Assembly (NCBI GenBank): GCA_020445945.1
Contig: JAGRFQ010000083.1
Location: forward strand, 1 to 47,934
Length of the DNA: 47,934 nucleotides
Direction: 5' to 3'
Source: Rhodocyclaceae bacterium
Lineage (GTDB): Bacteria > Pseudomonadota > Gammaproteobacteria > Burkholderiales > Rhodocyclaceae
The notes under the pieces were generated by a model that saw nothing but the letters and a program-made list of their open reading frames with translations, ran no database searches and had not been told where the DNA came from. Below, in pieces: positions 37,714-45,265 of the stretch (position 1 is its first letter; every line of letters starts with the position of its first letter). Made by a program: the position numbers and the translations under genes.

Positions 37714-38942
37714 CCGCGCCGTAGCGCAGCGCGCGCCTGCTGCACCACGCGCAACAGACTGGCCCCCAGCAACCCAGCCGCAAGCAGCATCCCCCCGCCG
37801 CCGACATGACCCAGCGGCGGCCACAGCGGCGCGGCCAGCAGGCAGGCCAGCAATGCCAGGTGCGCACGCCAGTGCCACGCAATCAACGGCTCCGACAGCA
37901 TCCGCGTCATCGGCGGCAGCTTGGTCACCCGCGGCTGCAGATACAGCCACAGCACGAACGGCACGATCTTGTAGAGCATGCCGACAATCACCGACACAAA
38001 ACCGCCCATCAACACCAGCACCCCAACCATCAGCGGCAGGGCGTTGCCGCCGATGCCGAACAGCGCCAGCGCTGCCGCGGCACACGCGCCGATAATGCTC
38101 AACATCGCCAGCCGCCACAGCCGCAGCGTCACGTCCACCTTGGCGCGACGACGCCTGCGCTGGCGGTCGAGCGTCATCAGCGCAAAGCCGGCAATCAGCG
38201 CCAGCAAGGGCAACCAGGCCCACGCGTCCGGCACCGCTGCACCGACGATGACGGCGGCAAGCACCGCCCACGCATACCATCGCGAAAACCAGTCGGGATA
38301 GGCCGGGGTGAGCTGAAACATCGGCACCACGAGATACGCCGTGCCCGCCACCAGCACCCCGCCCCACCCCGCCAGACCAATGCCGACGTGAACCGACGAG
38401 AGTCTCAGCCAGGCCAGGTCGACGAAACCACCGCGTGCCAGCGCCATGCTTGCCCCGGCTGCGACCGCCAGCACGAGACCGCCCACCGACAGGCGCAGCG
38501 CGACCACGCTCGGCCCCCGGGCCGGACTGCGCAGCAGCGCGTGCAGGGCGCATGCGACAAAGCCCCCCAACCCCAGCCCGAGACACAGCGCGGCCGCGAG
38601 ATAGGCGCCGGCCACGCCGTGGTGAAACCCGGCGACCAGCGCCAGCGCGCCGACGGCGCACAGCAGATGGACCGGCCATGCCAGCAGCCGCGGTCGCCAC
38701 AGGTTGGCGCCGGCGGCCACCGGCATGAGCTGAAACAGCGCGCCGAGCATGACCTGAAGCATGAAGCCGGCGGTCAGCAAGTGAGTCAGCGCCAGCGCGG
38801 ATGGGGTCCAGCGCGACGCAAACACCGCCGCCCCATCGACCACCAGCAACACGCCGGCCAGCACGAGAAAGAGGGGTGCGGTGAGGAAAAAGCGCAGCGG
38901 CACCGACGGCGGCGGCGCCTGCTCGAACGATAGCGCGTGCAC
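37701..38942 (-). CDS. Polytopic His-rich membrane protein, NnrS/oxidase-subunit-I-like
   Basis: The 413-residue product has about 12 membrane helices. Histidines lie in or beside helices: His54 (ALTHLLTAGFM), His92, His107-108 (VAGFHHGVAG), His134 and His185 (LSSVHVGIGLAGW). Other marked blocks are FQLMPVAAGANLWRP, YLVVPMFQLTPAYPDWF and YKIVPFVLWLYLQPR. The pattern recalls haem-copper oxidase subunit I and NnrS-like proteins, but I cannot place it firmly in either. GTG start; an in-frame stop lies two codons upstream. No clear ribosome binding site. It is last in an operon with DUF2249 and hemerythrin 2 behind an FNR/Dnr box, so a role in NO or oxygen metabolism is likely. Confidence 0.7.
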   Translation of the reverse strand: MHALSFEQAPPPSVPLRFFLTAPLFLVLAGVLLVVDGAAVFASRWTPSALALTHLLTAGFMLQVMLGALFQLMPVAAGANLWRPRLLAWPVHLLCAVGALALVAGFHHGVAGAYLAAALCLGLGLGGFVACALHALLRSPARGPSVVALRLSVGGLVLAVAAGASMALARGGFVDLAWLRLSSVHVGIGLAGWGGVLVAGTAYLVVPMFQLTPAYPDWFSRWYAWAVLAAVIVGAAVPDAWAWLPLLALIAGFALMTLDRQRRRRRAKVDVTLRLWRLAMLSIIGACAAAALALFGIGGNALPLMVGVLVLMGGFVSVIVGMLYKIVPFVLWLYLQPRVTKLPPMTRMLSEPLIAWHWRAHLALLACLLAAPLWPPLGHVGGGGMLLAAGLLGASLLRVVQQARAALRRGQPL

Positions 38943-38992
38943 GGTTCGCTATCGAATAGGCCGGTGCGGGGCCGATGGCCGGCGGCGCGTGC

Positions 38993-39247
38993 TCATGCCG
39001 GCGCGGCCATCTGGCGGATGTGAATGAGGAACAAGCCGGTGTTGTCGCCCTCGCCGTTTTCAACGCGGTAGGCGTAGCCGTTGTTGCGCAGGACGTCGTA
39101 GAGCGGTACCGGCTGGCGCGGAATGATGAGTACCACTTCCTGCCCGGGCTGAAGTTGATCCAGCGCTTCGAGCGTACGCTCCATGGGCTCGGGGGGCAGC
39201 ATCGCGCGCGCGTCGACAATCAGGTCGGGGAGCTTGGCTTCACGCAT
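38993..39247 (-). CDS. DUF2249 domain protein
   Basis: An 84-residue protein of the DUF2249 family, related in fold to TusA-like small proteins. Typical blocks are LIVDARAMLPPEPMERTLEALDQLQPGQEVVLII and the end NNGYAYRVENGEGDNTGLFLIHIRQ. DUF2249 domains are frequently next to or fused with hemerythrin domains and occur in denitrification settings; biochemical function is unknown. It overlaps the hemerythrin 2 gene by 8 bases, so the two are translationally coupled. Confidence 0.82.
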   Translation of the reverse strand: MREAKLPDLIVDARAMLPPEPMERTLEALDQLQPGQEVVLIIPRQPVPLYDVLRNNGYAYRVENGEGDNTGLFLIHIRQMAAPA

Positions 39248-39692
39248 TCGCGGCCCCTTCGGCCAGTGCATCGACCGATGCCGCCACGTCCGGGTCGTCA
39301 CCCAGCGCCTGATCGCACATCGGGTAGAGGATGTTCTCCTCCTTCATGTTGTGCTGCTGCATGAGCAGCAACAGGGTTTCTGCGGCGTCGGCAAACGCCG
39401 CGTTGTCATTTGCCTGGCTCGCGGCGTCCAGCGCGTCGAGCAGGGTCCGCATCTGGGCATGCTCCGAACGCATCACCTGGGTGGGGCCACCGCGCATGCC
39501 GGAGCGCGCCTCGAAGGCCGGGAAGATGACCTCTTCCTCGATTGCAAAATGGCGCAGCACAGCGCCACGAAAATCCTGCGTCAACGCCTGGCAGCGCGCC
39601 CACTGCGCCTGCTCGGCCGCGGCTTCCGCGTCGGCAAACAAGGCGTCGCAGCGGCCGTGGTCGTGGGACATGGTCTGGGACAAAACGCTCAT
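39240..39692 (-). CDS. Hemerythrin-like (HHE) di-iron protein 2
   Basis: The 150-residue hemerythrin-fold protein has a full ligand set: His in MSHDHGRCDALF, His-x3-Glu in RHFAIEEEVIFPAFE, His in RSEHAQMRTLL, and His-x3-Glu in QQHNMKEENILYPM. This pattern is that of proteins annotated as NO/O2-binding hemerythrins in denitrifiers. GGAG lies 8 bases before the ATG at 39692; earlier in-frame ATGs lack such a site. It is the first gene of an operon with DUF2249 and the membrane protein, 66 bases after an FNR/Dnr box. Confidence 0.87.
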   Translation of the reverse strand: MSVLSQTMSHDHGRCDALFADAEAAAEQAQWARCQALTQDFRGAVLRHFAIEEEVIFPAFEARSGMRGGPTQVMRSEHAQMRTLLDALDAASQANDNAAFADAAETLLLLMQQHNMKEENILYPMCDQALGDDPDVAASVDALAEGAANA

Positions 39693-39730
39693 CTGAGGGG
39701 CTCCGTACATTTGGCTACGTGTTTCTACGG

Positions 39731-39771
39731 ATTGTGGCGCAACCCGCCCCCCTCGCATTGACCCGAATCAA
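39731..39771 (-). promoter_or_regulatory. FNR/Dnr box and promoter of the hemerythrin-DUF2249 operon
   Basis: TTGACCCGAATCAA (39758-39771) fits TTGAT-N4-ATCAA with one mismatch. On the minus strand a -10-like CACAAT (39736-39731) places the start near 39724, so the box is centred at about -40.5 to -41.5, the position for class II activation. The 5' leader would be about 32 bases. FNR and Dnr recognise near-identical boxes, so which one acts cannot be told; the Dnr-like gene at the far end of the operon makes it a good candidate. Confidence 0.78.
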
Positions 39772-39856
39772 AGCCGCATCAGCACATCATTCCGGGTGGA
39801 TAGGGGCGGCTCGATGTGCGCTTGCGGCCACGCGCCATCGCAGGCCCCCAGCACCG

Positions 39857-41590
39857 CTATACCTCATGCACATACGTGCCGGGGGCGGCCACCAAAGCCG
39901 GATGGGCGGCGTCGGCGGCAGCGCGTGCGCGCACCCGCCCGCCACAGCGCGGCTTGAGCCACTTCATCCAATCGGTCCACCAGCTCCCCTGGGTGTTCCG
40001 GGCGCGCTCACGCCACGCCTCCCAGCGGTCGGCCCGGTGCGCCGTTGCCACCCAGTAATTGCGCTTGGGCGGTGTGACCGGCGGGTTGATGATGCCCAGG
40101 ATGTGCCCCGCACTCGACAATACGAAGCGTTTGGGGCCACGCACGAAATGGACGATGCGGAAGGTTTGCTGCCACGGTGCGATATGGTCGTCGTGCGCGG
40201 CCACGGCGTACAGCGGCTGGGTAATGCGATGCAGGTCGATGGGTTCGCCGGCAATGGTCAATGCGTCCGGCACGATGAGCTGGTTTTCGAGATACAGCGC
40301 CTTCAGATACCACGCATGCATCGCGTACGGCATGCGCGTGGTGTCCATGTTCCAGTACAGCACGTCGAAAGCCGGCGGCGCCTCGCCATACAGCCAGCCG
40401 TGCACGACATAGTGCCAGATCAGCGAATTGGAGCGCAGCAGGCGGAACGCGGCGGCCATCTGGGCGCCGTCGAGGTAGCCACGGCGCGCCATCTCGGCAC
40501 TCAGAAAACGCACGCTGCCCTCGTCGACAAACACCTCGATGTCGCCCGGCTTGCGGAAGTCGACCAGGGTCGTAAACAGCGTCCAGTCGGACACCGGCAT
40601 GGCTTCGGCACCGAAGCGCCGGTTGGCCCACGCCATGTAGATCGCCAGCGCCGTCCCCCCGATGCAATAGCCAACCGCATGCACGCTGGGCTGGCCGCTT
40701 TGCCGACGGGCGGTGTCGACAATGGCGTGCACGCCGTCGGTGATGTAGTCGTCAAAACGCGTATCGCGCATGCCCGCGTCGGGGTTCTTCCAGCTGGTGA
40801 TGTACACATCCAGCCCCTGCTCGAGCAGGTAGCGCACCATGCTTTTGCGTTCGTTGAGATCGAGGATGTAGAACTTGTTGATCCACGGCGTCACCACCAC
40901 CACCGGCTTGGCATGAATGCGCGGCTTGCGCGGTGCATAGTGAATCACCTCCAGCAAACGGTTGCGAAACACCACCTCGCCGGGCGTGGTGGCCAGATTG
41001 ACGCCCACCTTGAAGCCGTCCGGATCGCTCATGCGCACCATGCGTGCGTCCACATCGTCGAGGAAGTTCTGCCAGCCGCGACGCAGGCTCTCGCCCCGGG
41101 TCTCGATGGCGCGACGCTGAGCCACCGGGTTGGTCAGAAAGAAATTGGTCGGCGATACCGCATTGAGCCAGTTTCGCCACCAGAACGCTGCCTGGCGCCG
41201 GTCCTGGCTCGACACCCCCGGCGTGGCATAGAGCATGTCCTGGGTGTGGTGGGTGGTGAGCAGGTACCACGACTTGATCAGATCCCACGGGACCGAGTCG
41301 TGCCACACCGGATCGTTGAAGCGGGTGTCGTCTTCATGCGGACGCACCGGATCGACGCTCGGCGCACCGAGCATGCGCCGCCAGGTATGCCATTGCAGGT
41401 TCCACAACTGCCCCGAGAACGACACCATCTTGCTGGCCAGCTCCTGCGGATGGGCCATCCAGGCAAGGTGTGCGTGGATCAGCGGCGCGGCCATCCCCAA
41501 CGGGTCGACCGTCGACTCCCAGTGATCGTGCAACCGATGCATGGCCTGGTCAACGATCTGGACCGGCGCGAGCGATTTACGAGACGTCAT
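39857..41590 (-). CDS. phaC: Class I poly(3-hydroxyalkanoate) synthase PhaC
   Basis: PhaC polymerises hydroxyacyl-CoA into PHA granules. The 577-residue protein has the lipase-like box GYCIGG with the nucleophile Cys309, the Asp in AAHDDHIAPWQ and the His in SSAGHILGIINPP, completing the catalytic triad. Family blocks PWINKFYILDLNERKSMVRYLLEQG and ITSWKNPDA are present. Length and sequence fit class I, which works as a single subunit. phaA and phaB are absent here. The upstream gap, shared with the usp gene, has an FNR-type box. Confidence 0.94.
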   Translation of the reverse strand: MTSRKSLAPVQIVDQAMHRLHDHWESTVDPLGMAAPLIHAHLAWMAHPQELASKMVSFSGQLWNLQWHTWRRMLGAPSVDPVRPHEDDTRFNDPVWHDSVPWDLIKSWYLLTTHHTQDMLYATPGVSSQDRRQAAFWWRNWLNAVSPTNFFLTNPVAQRRAIETRGESLRRGWQNFLDDVDARMVRMSDPDGFKVGVNLATTPGEVVFRNRLLEVIHYAPRKPRIHAKPVVVVTPWINKFYILDLNERKSMVRYLLEQGLDVYITSWKNPDAGMRDTRFDDYITDGVHAIVDTARRQSGQPSVHAVGYCIGGTALAIYMAWANRRFGAEAMPVSDWTLFTTLVDFRKPGDIEVFVDEGSVRFLSAEMARRGYLDGAQMAAAFRLLRSNSLIWHYVVHGWLYGEAPPAFDVLYWNMDTTRMPYAMHAWYLKALYLENQLIVPDALTIAGEPIDLHRITQPLYAVAAHDDHIAPWQQTFRIVHFVRGPKRFVLSSAGHILGIINPPVTPPKRNYWVATAHRADRWEAWRERARNTQGSWWTDWMKWLKPRCGGRVRARAAADAAHPALVAAPGTYVHEV

Positions 41591-41649
41591 GGCGCATCAC
41601 CTCGTGAAAGTGCATGAGAACAAGCGGCCACCAACGAGCCATCGCCTTC

Positions 41650-41720
41650 ATTTTGCGCGCCATTGCGCGTGCATGATTGATCGGTGTCAAGCGCTGCGCC
41701 AAGGATTCGGCGACTATAAT
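41650..41720. promoter_or_regulatory. FNR box with -10-like hexamers on both sides (usp and phaC)
   Basis: TTGATCGGTGTCAA (41677-41690) fits the FNR consensus with one mismatch. Toward usp, TATAAT (41715-41720) gives a start near 41725-41727, with the box at about -41.5 to -43.5. Toward phaC, CAAAAT (minus strand, 41655-41650) gives a start near 41643, with the box at about -40.5. The usp side is a clear class II FNR promoter. The phaC side is weaker (4/6 in the -10) but has the right geometry. Confidence 0.75.
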
Positions 41721-41750
41721 CAAACCGACCATTCATCCCGGAGCGGCACC

Positions 41751-42194
41751 ATGTTCAAGCATCTGCTGGTTCCTACCGACGGCTCGACGCTTTCCGAAGC
41801 CACCGTCAATCGTGCCATCTCGTTTGCAGGCGAGGCCGGTGCGAAGATCACTTTTTTCTACGCACAGCCCGATTTCCCGATGCCGATCTACGGCGAGGGG
41901 GCGCTGATTGATCCGACCACGCCCGAGCAATTCGCGCAAAGCGCAGCGCAGGAAGCGCAGCGCATTCTGGACAACGCACGCAGCAAGGCGGAAGCGGCCG
42001 GCGTTGCCTGCGACACCGACACGACGGTGAATGAAATTCCCTACGAAGCCATCATCGACGCGGCCGAACGCAAGGGCTGCGACCTGATTTTCATGGCCTC
42101 GCACGGGCGTCGCGGACTGGCCAGCCTGCTGCTCGGCAGCGAAACCCAGAAAGTGCTGACCCACACCCGCATCCCGGTGCTGGTGTTCCGCTAG
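41751..42194 (+). CDS. Universal stress protein (UspA family)
   Basis: A 147-residue single Usp domain. It begins MFKHLLVPTDGSTLSEATVNRA and has the ATP-binding motif GRRGLASLLLGSET (G-x2-G-x9-GS/T) near the C-terminus, after DLIFMASHGRRG. Usp proteins are often induced by FNR/Anr-type regulators for anaerobic survival, which matches the FNR promoter seen upstream. GGAG is 8 bases before the start. The same frame is open further upstream, but that part overlaps phaC and is not coding. The hemerythrin 3 gene follows after 28 bases. Confidence 0.92.
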   Translation: MFKHLLVPTDGSTLSEATVNRAISFAGEAGAKITFFYAQPDFPMPIYGEGALIDPTTPEQFAQSAAQEAQRILDNARSKAEAAGVACDTDTTVNEIPYEAIIDAAERKGCDLIFMASHGRRGLASLLLGSETQKVLTHTRIPVLVFR

Positions 42195-42222
42195 GCGCGG
42201 TGCGCTGAGGGCTGTCCCCTCA

Positions 42223-42825
42223 ATGCTCAACAGCGCCATCACCACGCTACTGGAGGAGCACCGGTCGCTCAAGGCCATCGTCTACGCGCTGCGCTTTGTT
42301 CTCAGCGAGGCGCGCAGCAATGCCACGACCGCGAACTTCAAGGCACTGCGGGCGATACTCCACTACATCGACACCTACGCCGAGCAGCGCCATCACCCGA
42401 AGGAAGAGCGCTATCTGTTTGCGCGTTTACGCCAGCGCACCCACGTGGCCGATCGCGTTCTTGACGTGCTCGAAGCACAGCACACGCGCAGCGCCCGGCG
42501 CGTCGACGAACTGAGGCGACGCCTGGAGGCCTTCGAAAGAGGGGATACCGGCAGTTTTGCTGCGTTTGCCAATGCCGCCGAGCGCTTTTCCGACCTCATG
42601 TGGCAGCACATGCATCAGGAAGAAAGCGTCGTGCTTCCGCTGGCGCGCATGCATCTCACGGGCGACGACTGGACCACCATTGCGGAAGCCTTCGGCGAGA
42701 ACGGCGATCCATGCCTGCAGGCCGATGCGGACGATGCCTTCGCCGCCTTGCTGGCACGGATTGTCCAGCTCGCGCCCCCGCCGATCGGCAACGCCCGACC
42801 GGCCCGCGGGCTCAACCGCGATTGA
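42223..42825 (+). CDS. Hemerythrin-like (HHE) di-iron protein 3
   Basis: A 200-residue hemerythrin-fold protein, with ligands His13 (EEHRSLKAIVYALRF), His-x3-Glu in QRHHPKEERYLF, His in AQHTRSARRV and His-x3-Glu in WQHMHQEESVVLPLA. Its N-terminal block resembles the group often located near cbb3 oxidase genes. It follows the usp gene by 28 bases and probably shares its FNR promoter. A tail of about 25 residues past the fold is Pro/Ala-rich. Its last 14 bases overlap the convergent small membrane protein gene. Confidence 0.85.
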   Translation: MLNSAITTLLEEHRSLKAIVYALRFVLSEARSNATTANFKALRAILHYIDTYAEQRHHPKEERYLFARLRQRTHVADRVLDVLEAQHTRSARRVDELRRRLEAFERGDTGSFAAFANAAERFSDLMWQHMHQEESVVLPLARMHLTGDDWTTIAEAFGENGDPCLQADADDAFAALLARIVQLAPPPIGNARPARGLNRD

Positions 42826-43045
42826 GCTCCTCGGCCGAGGTTTGCAGAAAGATGGTGGTCAGGCTGGAGGCCGCGCACACAAGCCAGAATCCGAAGAAAC
42901 CGATCGAATACGTTGCCACCGCCGAAAACTCGACCGCTTCGCCGAACAGATAAAGCTGCTGCGGATCGACTACGGTAAAGAACACGATTTCGGCCAACCC
43001 GGCCACCAGAAACGACGGCCACAGCACCTGAATCAACTTCATCAT
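42812..43045 (-). CDS. Small two-helix membrane protein at the end of the cco cluster
   Basis: A 77-residue protein with two hydrophobic segments, about residues 5-27 (IQVLWPSFLVAGLAEIVFFTV) and 42-66 (VATYSIGFFGFWLVCAASSLT). The loop reads VDPQQLYLFGEAVEFSA and the C-terminus is short and polar (TSAEELNRG). I do not know a named function. It lies 48 bases after the DUF3149 gene on the same strand, at the downstream end of the cbb3 operon, so an accessory role is a guess from position. Start could be the next codon (43042). Overlaps hemerythrin 3 by 14 bases. Confidence 0.7.
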   Translation of the reverse strand: MMKLIQVLWPSFLVAGLAEIVFFTVVDPQQLYLFGEAVEFSAVATYSIGFFGFWLVCAASSLTTIFLQTSAEELNRG

Positions 43046-43093
43046 CTTCTTGCCTTCTCCTGATCCGCAGCGTCCTGTTCAGCAGGACAACAT

Positions 43094-43240
43094 TTACTGA
43101 CCCGCACCGTGCGCCCGCTCATCTTCCTGCATGTGGCGCTTGACAAACCGCACCAGGAACACGCCCATCGCGATGATGAACCCGATGGTGAATACGCTGA
43201 GCAGTCCGATGTCGGTACTGAACAACTCTTGAAGTGCCAT
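43094..43240 (-). CDS. DUF3149 family single-helix microprotein
   Basis: A 48-residue protein beginning MALQELFSTDIGLLSVFTIG, with one membrane helix (about residues 11-31, rich in Phe, Ile and Gly) and a basic-then-acidic tail (RFVKRHMQEDERAHG). It matches my memory of the DUF3149 family. AAGGAGATG gives an excellent ribosome binding site 7 bases before the ATG. It follows fixH by 11 bases and is clearly part of the cco operon. Single-helix subunits of this size are known in some cbb3 oxidases (CcoM), but similarity to CcoM is not shown. Confidence 0.85.
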   Translation of the reverse strand: MALQELFSTDIGLLSVFTIGFIIAMGVFLVRFVKRHMQEDERAHGAGQ

Positions 43241-43251
43241 GACACATCTCC

Positions 43252-43779
43252 TTAACGATCAGGGATTTTGGGAGGCGGAATCAACCTCACCGTGGTCTCT
43301 GTGGGGAGATGAATGGTCCCGGTCAGCCGCCAGCTGCGGGACTCGTCTTCGAGCAGAATATTCCAGCGCCCCATGGGGAGCGGCTTCAATGCTGCCGTGT
43401 ATGTTCCACCCTGCCCGACCAGCGAAAGCGATTGGTCCATGCCGCCCTGAGTCGGATGCGTCAGGGTCACAAAAAGGGCTTCGGGGAGCGGGGCACCGTT
43501 CGAACTGCTCAGCCCCAGCGCCAGGGTTTCGCTGTCGAAACGCAGGTCTGCGCTCAGCCCCAGACGCCCGGCTTCGCGCGCGCGGTCGAGGGTGATCTGA
43601 ATCGCCAGCCCTTGCTTGTAGTAGTCGTCCACCACCAGACCATCGTCGGACTCGATGGCGATCCAGATCGTGGCAATGCCGGCGATCACCGCCGTGGCCG
43701 GCAAGGACATCAGAAACCACGGCCACGCTTGACGGTACCAGGGAGAAACAGGGGAACGGACTGAGCTGGAAATTGGCAT
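43252..43779 (-). CDS. fixH: FixH/CcoH family cbb3 oxidase assembly protein
   Basis: A 175-residue protein with one N-terminal membrane helix (about 18-42, WPWFLMSLPATAVIAGIATIW) and a periplasmic beta-rich domain, including DDYYKQGLAIQITLDRAREA, the family signature. FixH/CcoH is needed for assembly and copper insertion in cbb3-type oxidase. The start is set by the TAATG overlap with the ccoG stop (1 base shared). The frame is open upstream, but this lies antiphase within ccoG. ccoI and ccoS, which often follow, are not present; DUF3149 takes that place. Confidence 0.9.
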   Translation of the reverse strand: MPISSSVRSPVSPWYRQAWPWFLMSLPATAVIAGIATIWIAIESDDGLVVDDYYKQGLAIQITLDRAREAGRLGLSADLRFDSETLALGLSSSNGAPLPEALFVTLTHPTQGGMDQSLSLVGQGGTYTAALKPLPMGRWNILLEDESRSWRLTGTIHLPTETTVRLIPPPKIPDR

Positions 43780-45200
43780 TATCGTGGCAACAGGAAAGTG
43801 GATTTTTCGCGCACCGCGACAGAAGCATCGTCGGTGGCTTTGACGTCGAAGAAAATCTGGTTCGACGAGCCGGGCTCGCCACCGTCGGCCGGCACCTGCA
43901 CCAGCAGCATCACCGACTGCGTGGTCGCCGGCGCCACCTCGATCTGACCGGCAAACTCGCCCAGGCGGATGCCTTCCATGCCGCTCACCGACAAATCGAA
44001 CTGGCGTGTGGACTCGCTCATGTTCATGACCTGCAGTCGATAGACGTTTTCGATCATGCCGCCCTCCACCTCGCGCGCCAGCACACCGCGGTCGCGGATG
44101 ATGTCTACGCGCAGCGGCTCGCGCGTTGCCAGCCCCCACACGAACGCCAGGCAGATCATGGCCAGAATGCCGCCATAAATCAGCGTTCGCGGACGCATCA
44201 CATGACTGACGATTTCCTTCCCGCCCCAATGCTTCTTGATCGCGTTCTCGGTGGAGTAGCGAATCAGCCCGCGCGGATACTCCATCTTGTCCATGACCTG
44301 GTCACAGGCATCGATACAGGCAGCACAGCCGATGCACTCGTACTGCAAGCCATCGCGAATGTCGATGCCGGTGGGGCACACCTGAACGCAGATGCCGCAG
44401 TCGACACAATCGCCTTTGCCCACCGTCTTTGGATCGACACCTTTCTTGCGCGCGCCGCGCGGATCCCCGCGCTCCTCGTCATAGGTGATGACGAGCGTAT
44501 CGGGATCGAACATCACCCCCTGGAAGCGTGCATAAGGGCACATGTACTTGCACACCTGCTCGCGCATCACCCCGGCGAACATATAGGTGAAACCGCCATA
44601 GAACAGGATCCAGAAGATCTCCCATGAACCGAAGGTCCAATGCACCGCCGAGTTCATCAGCTCGCTCATGGGGGTGAAGTAGGCAACAAAGGTGAAACCG
44701 GTCCAGATCGATACCGCCGCCCACGCCGCGTACTTGGCCGACTTGAGGCCGAACTTGCGAGCGCTCATCGGCGCCTTGTCGAACTTCATTCGCTTGTTGC
44801 GATCCCCCTCGATCTTCTGCTCGATCCACATGAAGATTTCGGTGTACACCGTTTGCGGGCACGCATAGCCACACCACAATCGGCCCGCAATCGCGGTAAA
44901 GAAGAACAGCGCATAGGCGGAGATGATGAGCAGGATGGCGAGAAAAAACACATCCTGCGGCCAGAACACCCAGCCAAAGATATAGAACTTGCGCTCCACC
45001 AAATGGAACAGCACCGCCTGGCGGCCATTCCAGCTCACCCACGGCAGTCCGTAGAACAGCAACTGGGTGACCCACACCAGAATCCATCGCCAGTTGGTGA
45101 ACACACCTGAAATTGAACGGACGTACAGCTTGCGCCGAGCCTCGTAGAGTGAGTTTTCCGAAGCGGACGCGTTTGCGGATTGGGGAGCCGGTTGGGTCAT
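43779..45200 (-). CDS. ccoG: cbb3 oxidase accessory protein CcoG
   Basis: CcoG (FixG/RdxA) is a membrane iron-sulfur protein that reduces copper during cbb3 oxidase assembly. The 473-residue product has an N-terminal membrane part (about 30-200) with WCGYACPQTVYTEIFMWIEQ and CKYMCPYARFQG. Two [4Fe-4S] motifs follow: CVDCGICVQVCPTGIDIRDG and CIGCAACIDACDQVMDKM (about 255-310). Its periplasmic C-terminal domain starts about 355. There is no recognisable ribosome binding site before its ATG (upstream is ACTAATAAAACGATT). A strong hairpin lies between ccoP and this gene. Confidence 0.95.
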   Translation of the reverse strand: MTQPAPQSANASASENSLYEARRKLYVRSISGVFTNWRWILVWVTQLLFYGLPWVSWNGRQAVLFHLVERKFYIFGWVFWPQDVFFLAILLIISAYALFFFTAIAGRLWCGYACPQTVYTEIFMWIEQKIEGDRNKRMKFDKAPMSARKFGLKSAKYAAWAAVSIWTGFTFVAYFTPMSELMNSAVHWTFGSWEIFWILFYGGFTYMFAGVMREQVCKYMCPYARFQGVMFDPDTLVITYDEERGDPRGARKKGVDPKTVGKGDCVDCGICVQVCPTGIDIRDGLQYECIGCAACIDACDQVMDKMEYPRGLIRYSTENAIKKHWGGKEIVSHVMRPRTLIYGGILAMICLAFVWGLATREPLRVDIIRDRGVLAREVEGGMIENVYRLQVMNMSESTRQFDLSVSGMEGIRLGEFAGQIEVAPATTQSVMLLVQVPADGGEPGSSNQIFFDVKATDDASVAVREKSTFLLPR

Positions 45201-45238
45201 AATCGTTTTATTAGTAGATACTGATATTCGAACTCGAA

Positions 45239-45265
45239 ATATCCCCGGGGCAGGCCCGGGGATAT
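45239..45265. terminator. Strong intercistronic hairpin between ccoP and ccoG
   Basis: ATATCCCCGGG (45239-45249) is perfectly inverted as CCCGGGGATAT (45255-45265), an 11-bp stem with a 5-base loop, 19 bases past the ccoP stop. On the minus strand it is followed by TTCGAGTTCG, not a T run, so full termination is doubtful. It could instead protect the ccoNOQP message from 3' decay or act as an attenuator. Confidence 0.6.

Noticed and set aside
43042-43245. A 67-codon minus-strand frame around the DUF3149 gene
   Set aside because: It is in another frame from the 48-residue DUF3149 protein, which has the good ribosome binding site and a membrane helix; the 67-residue product is Ser/Cys/Arg-rich noise.
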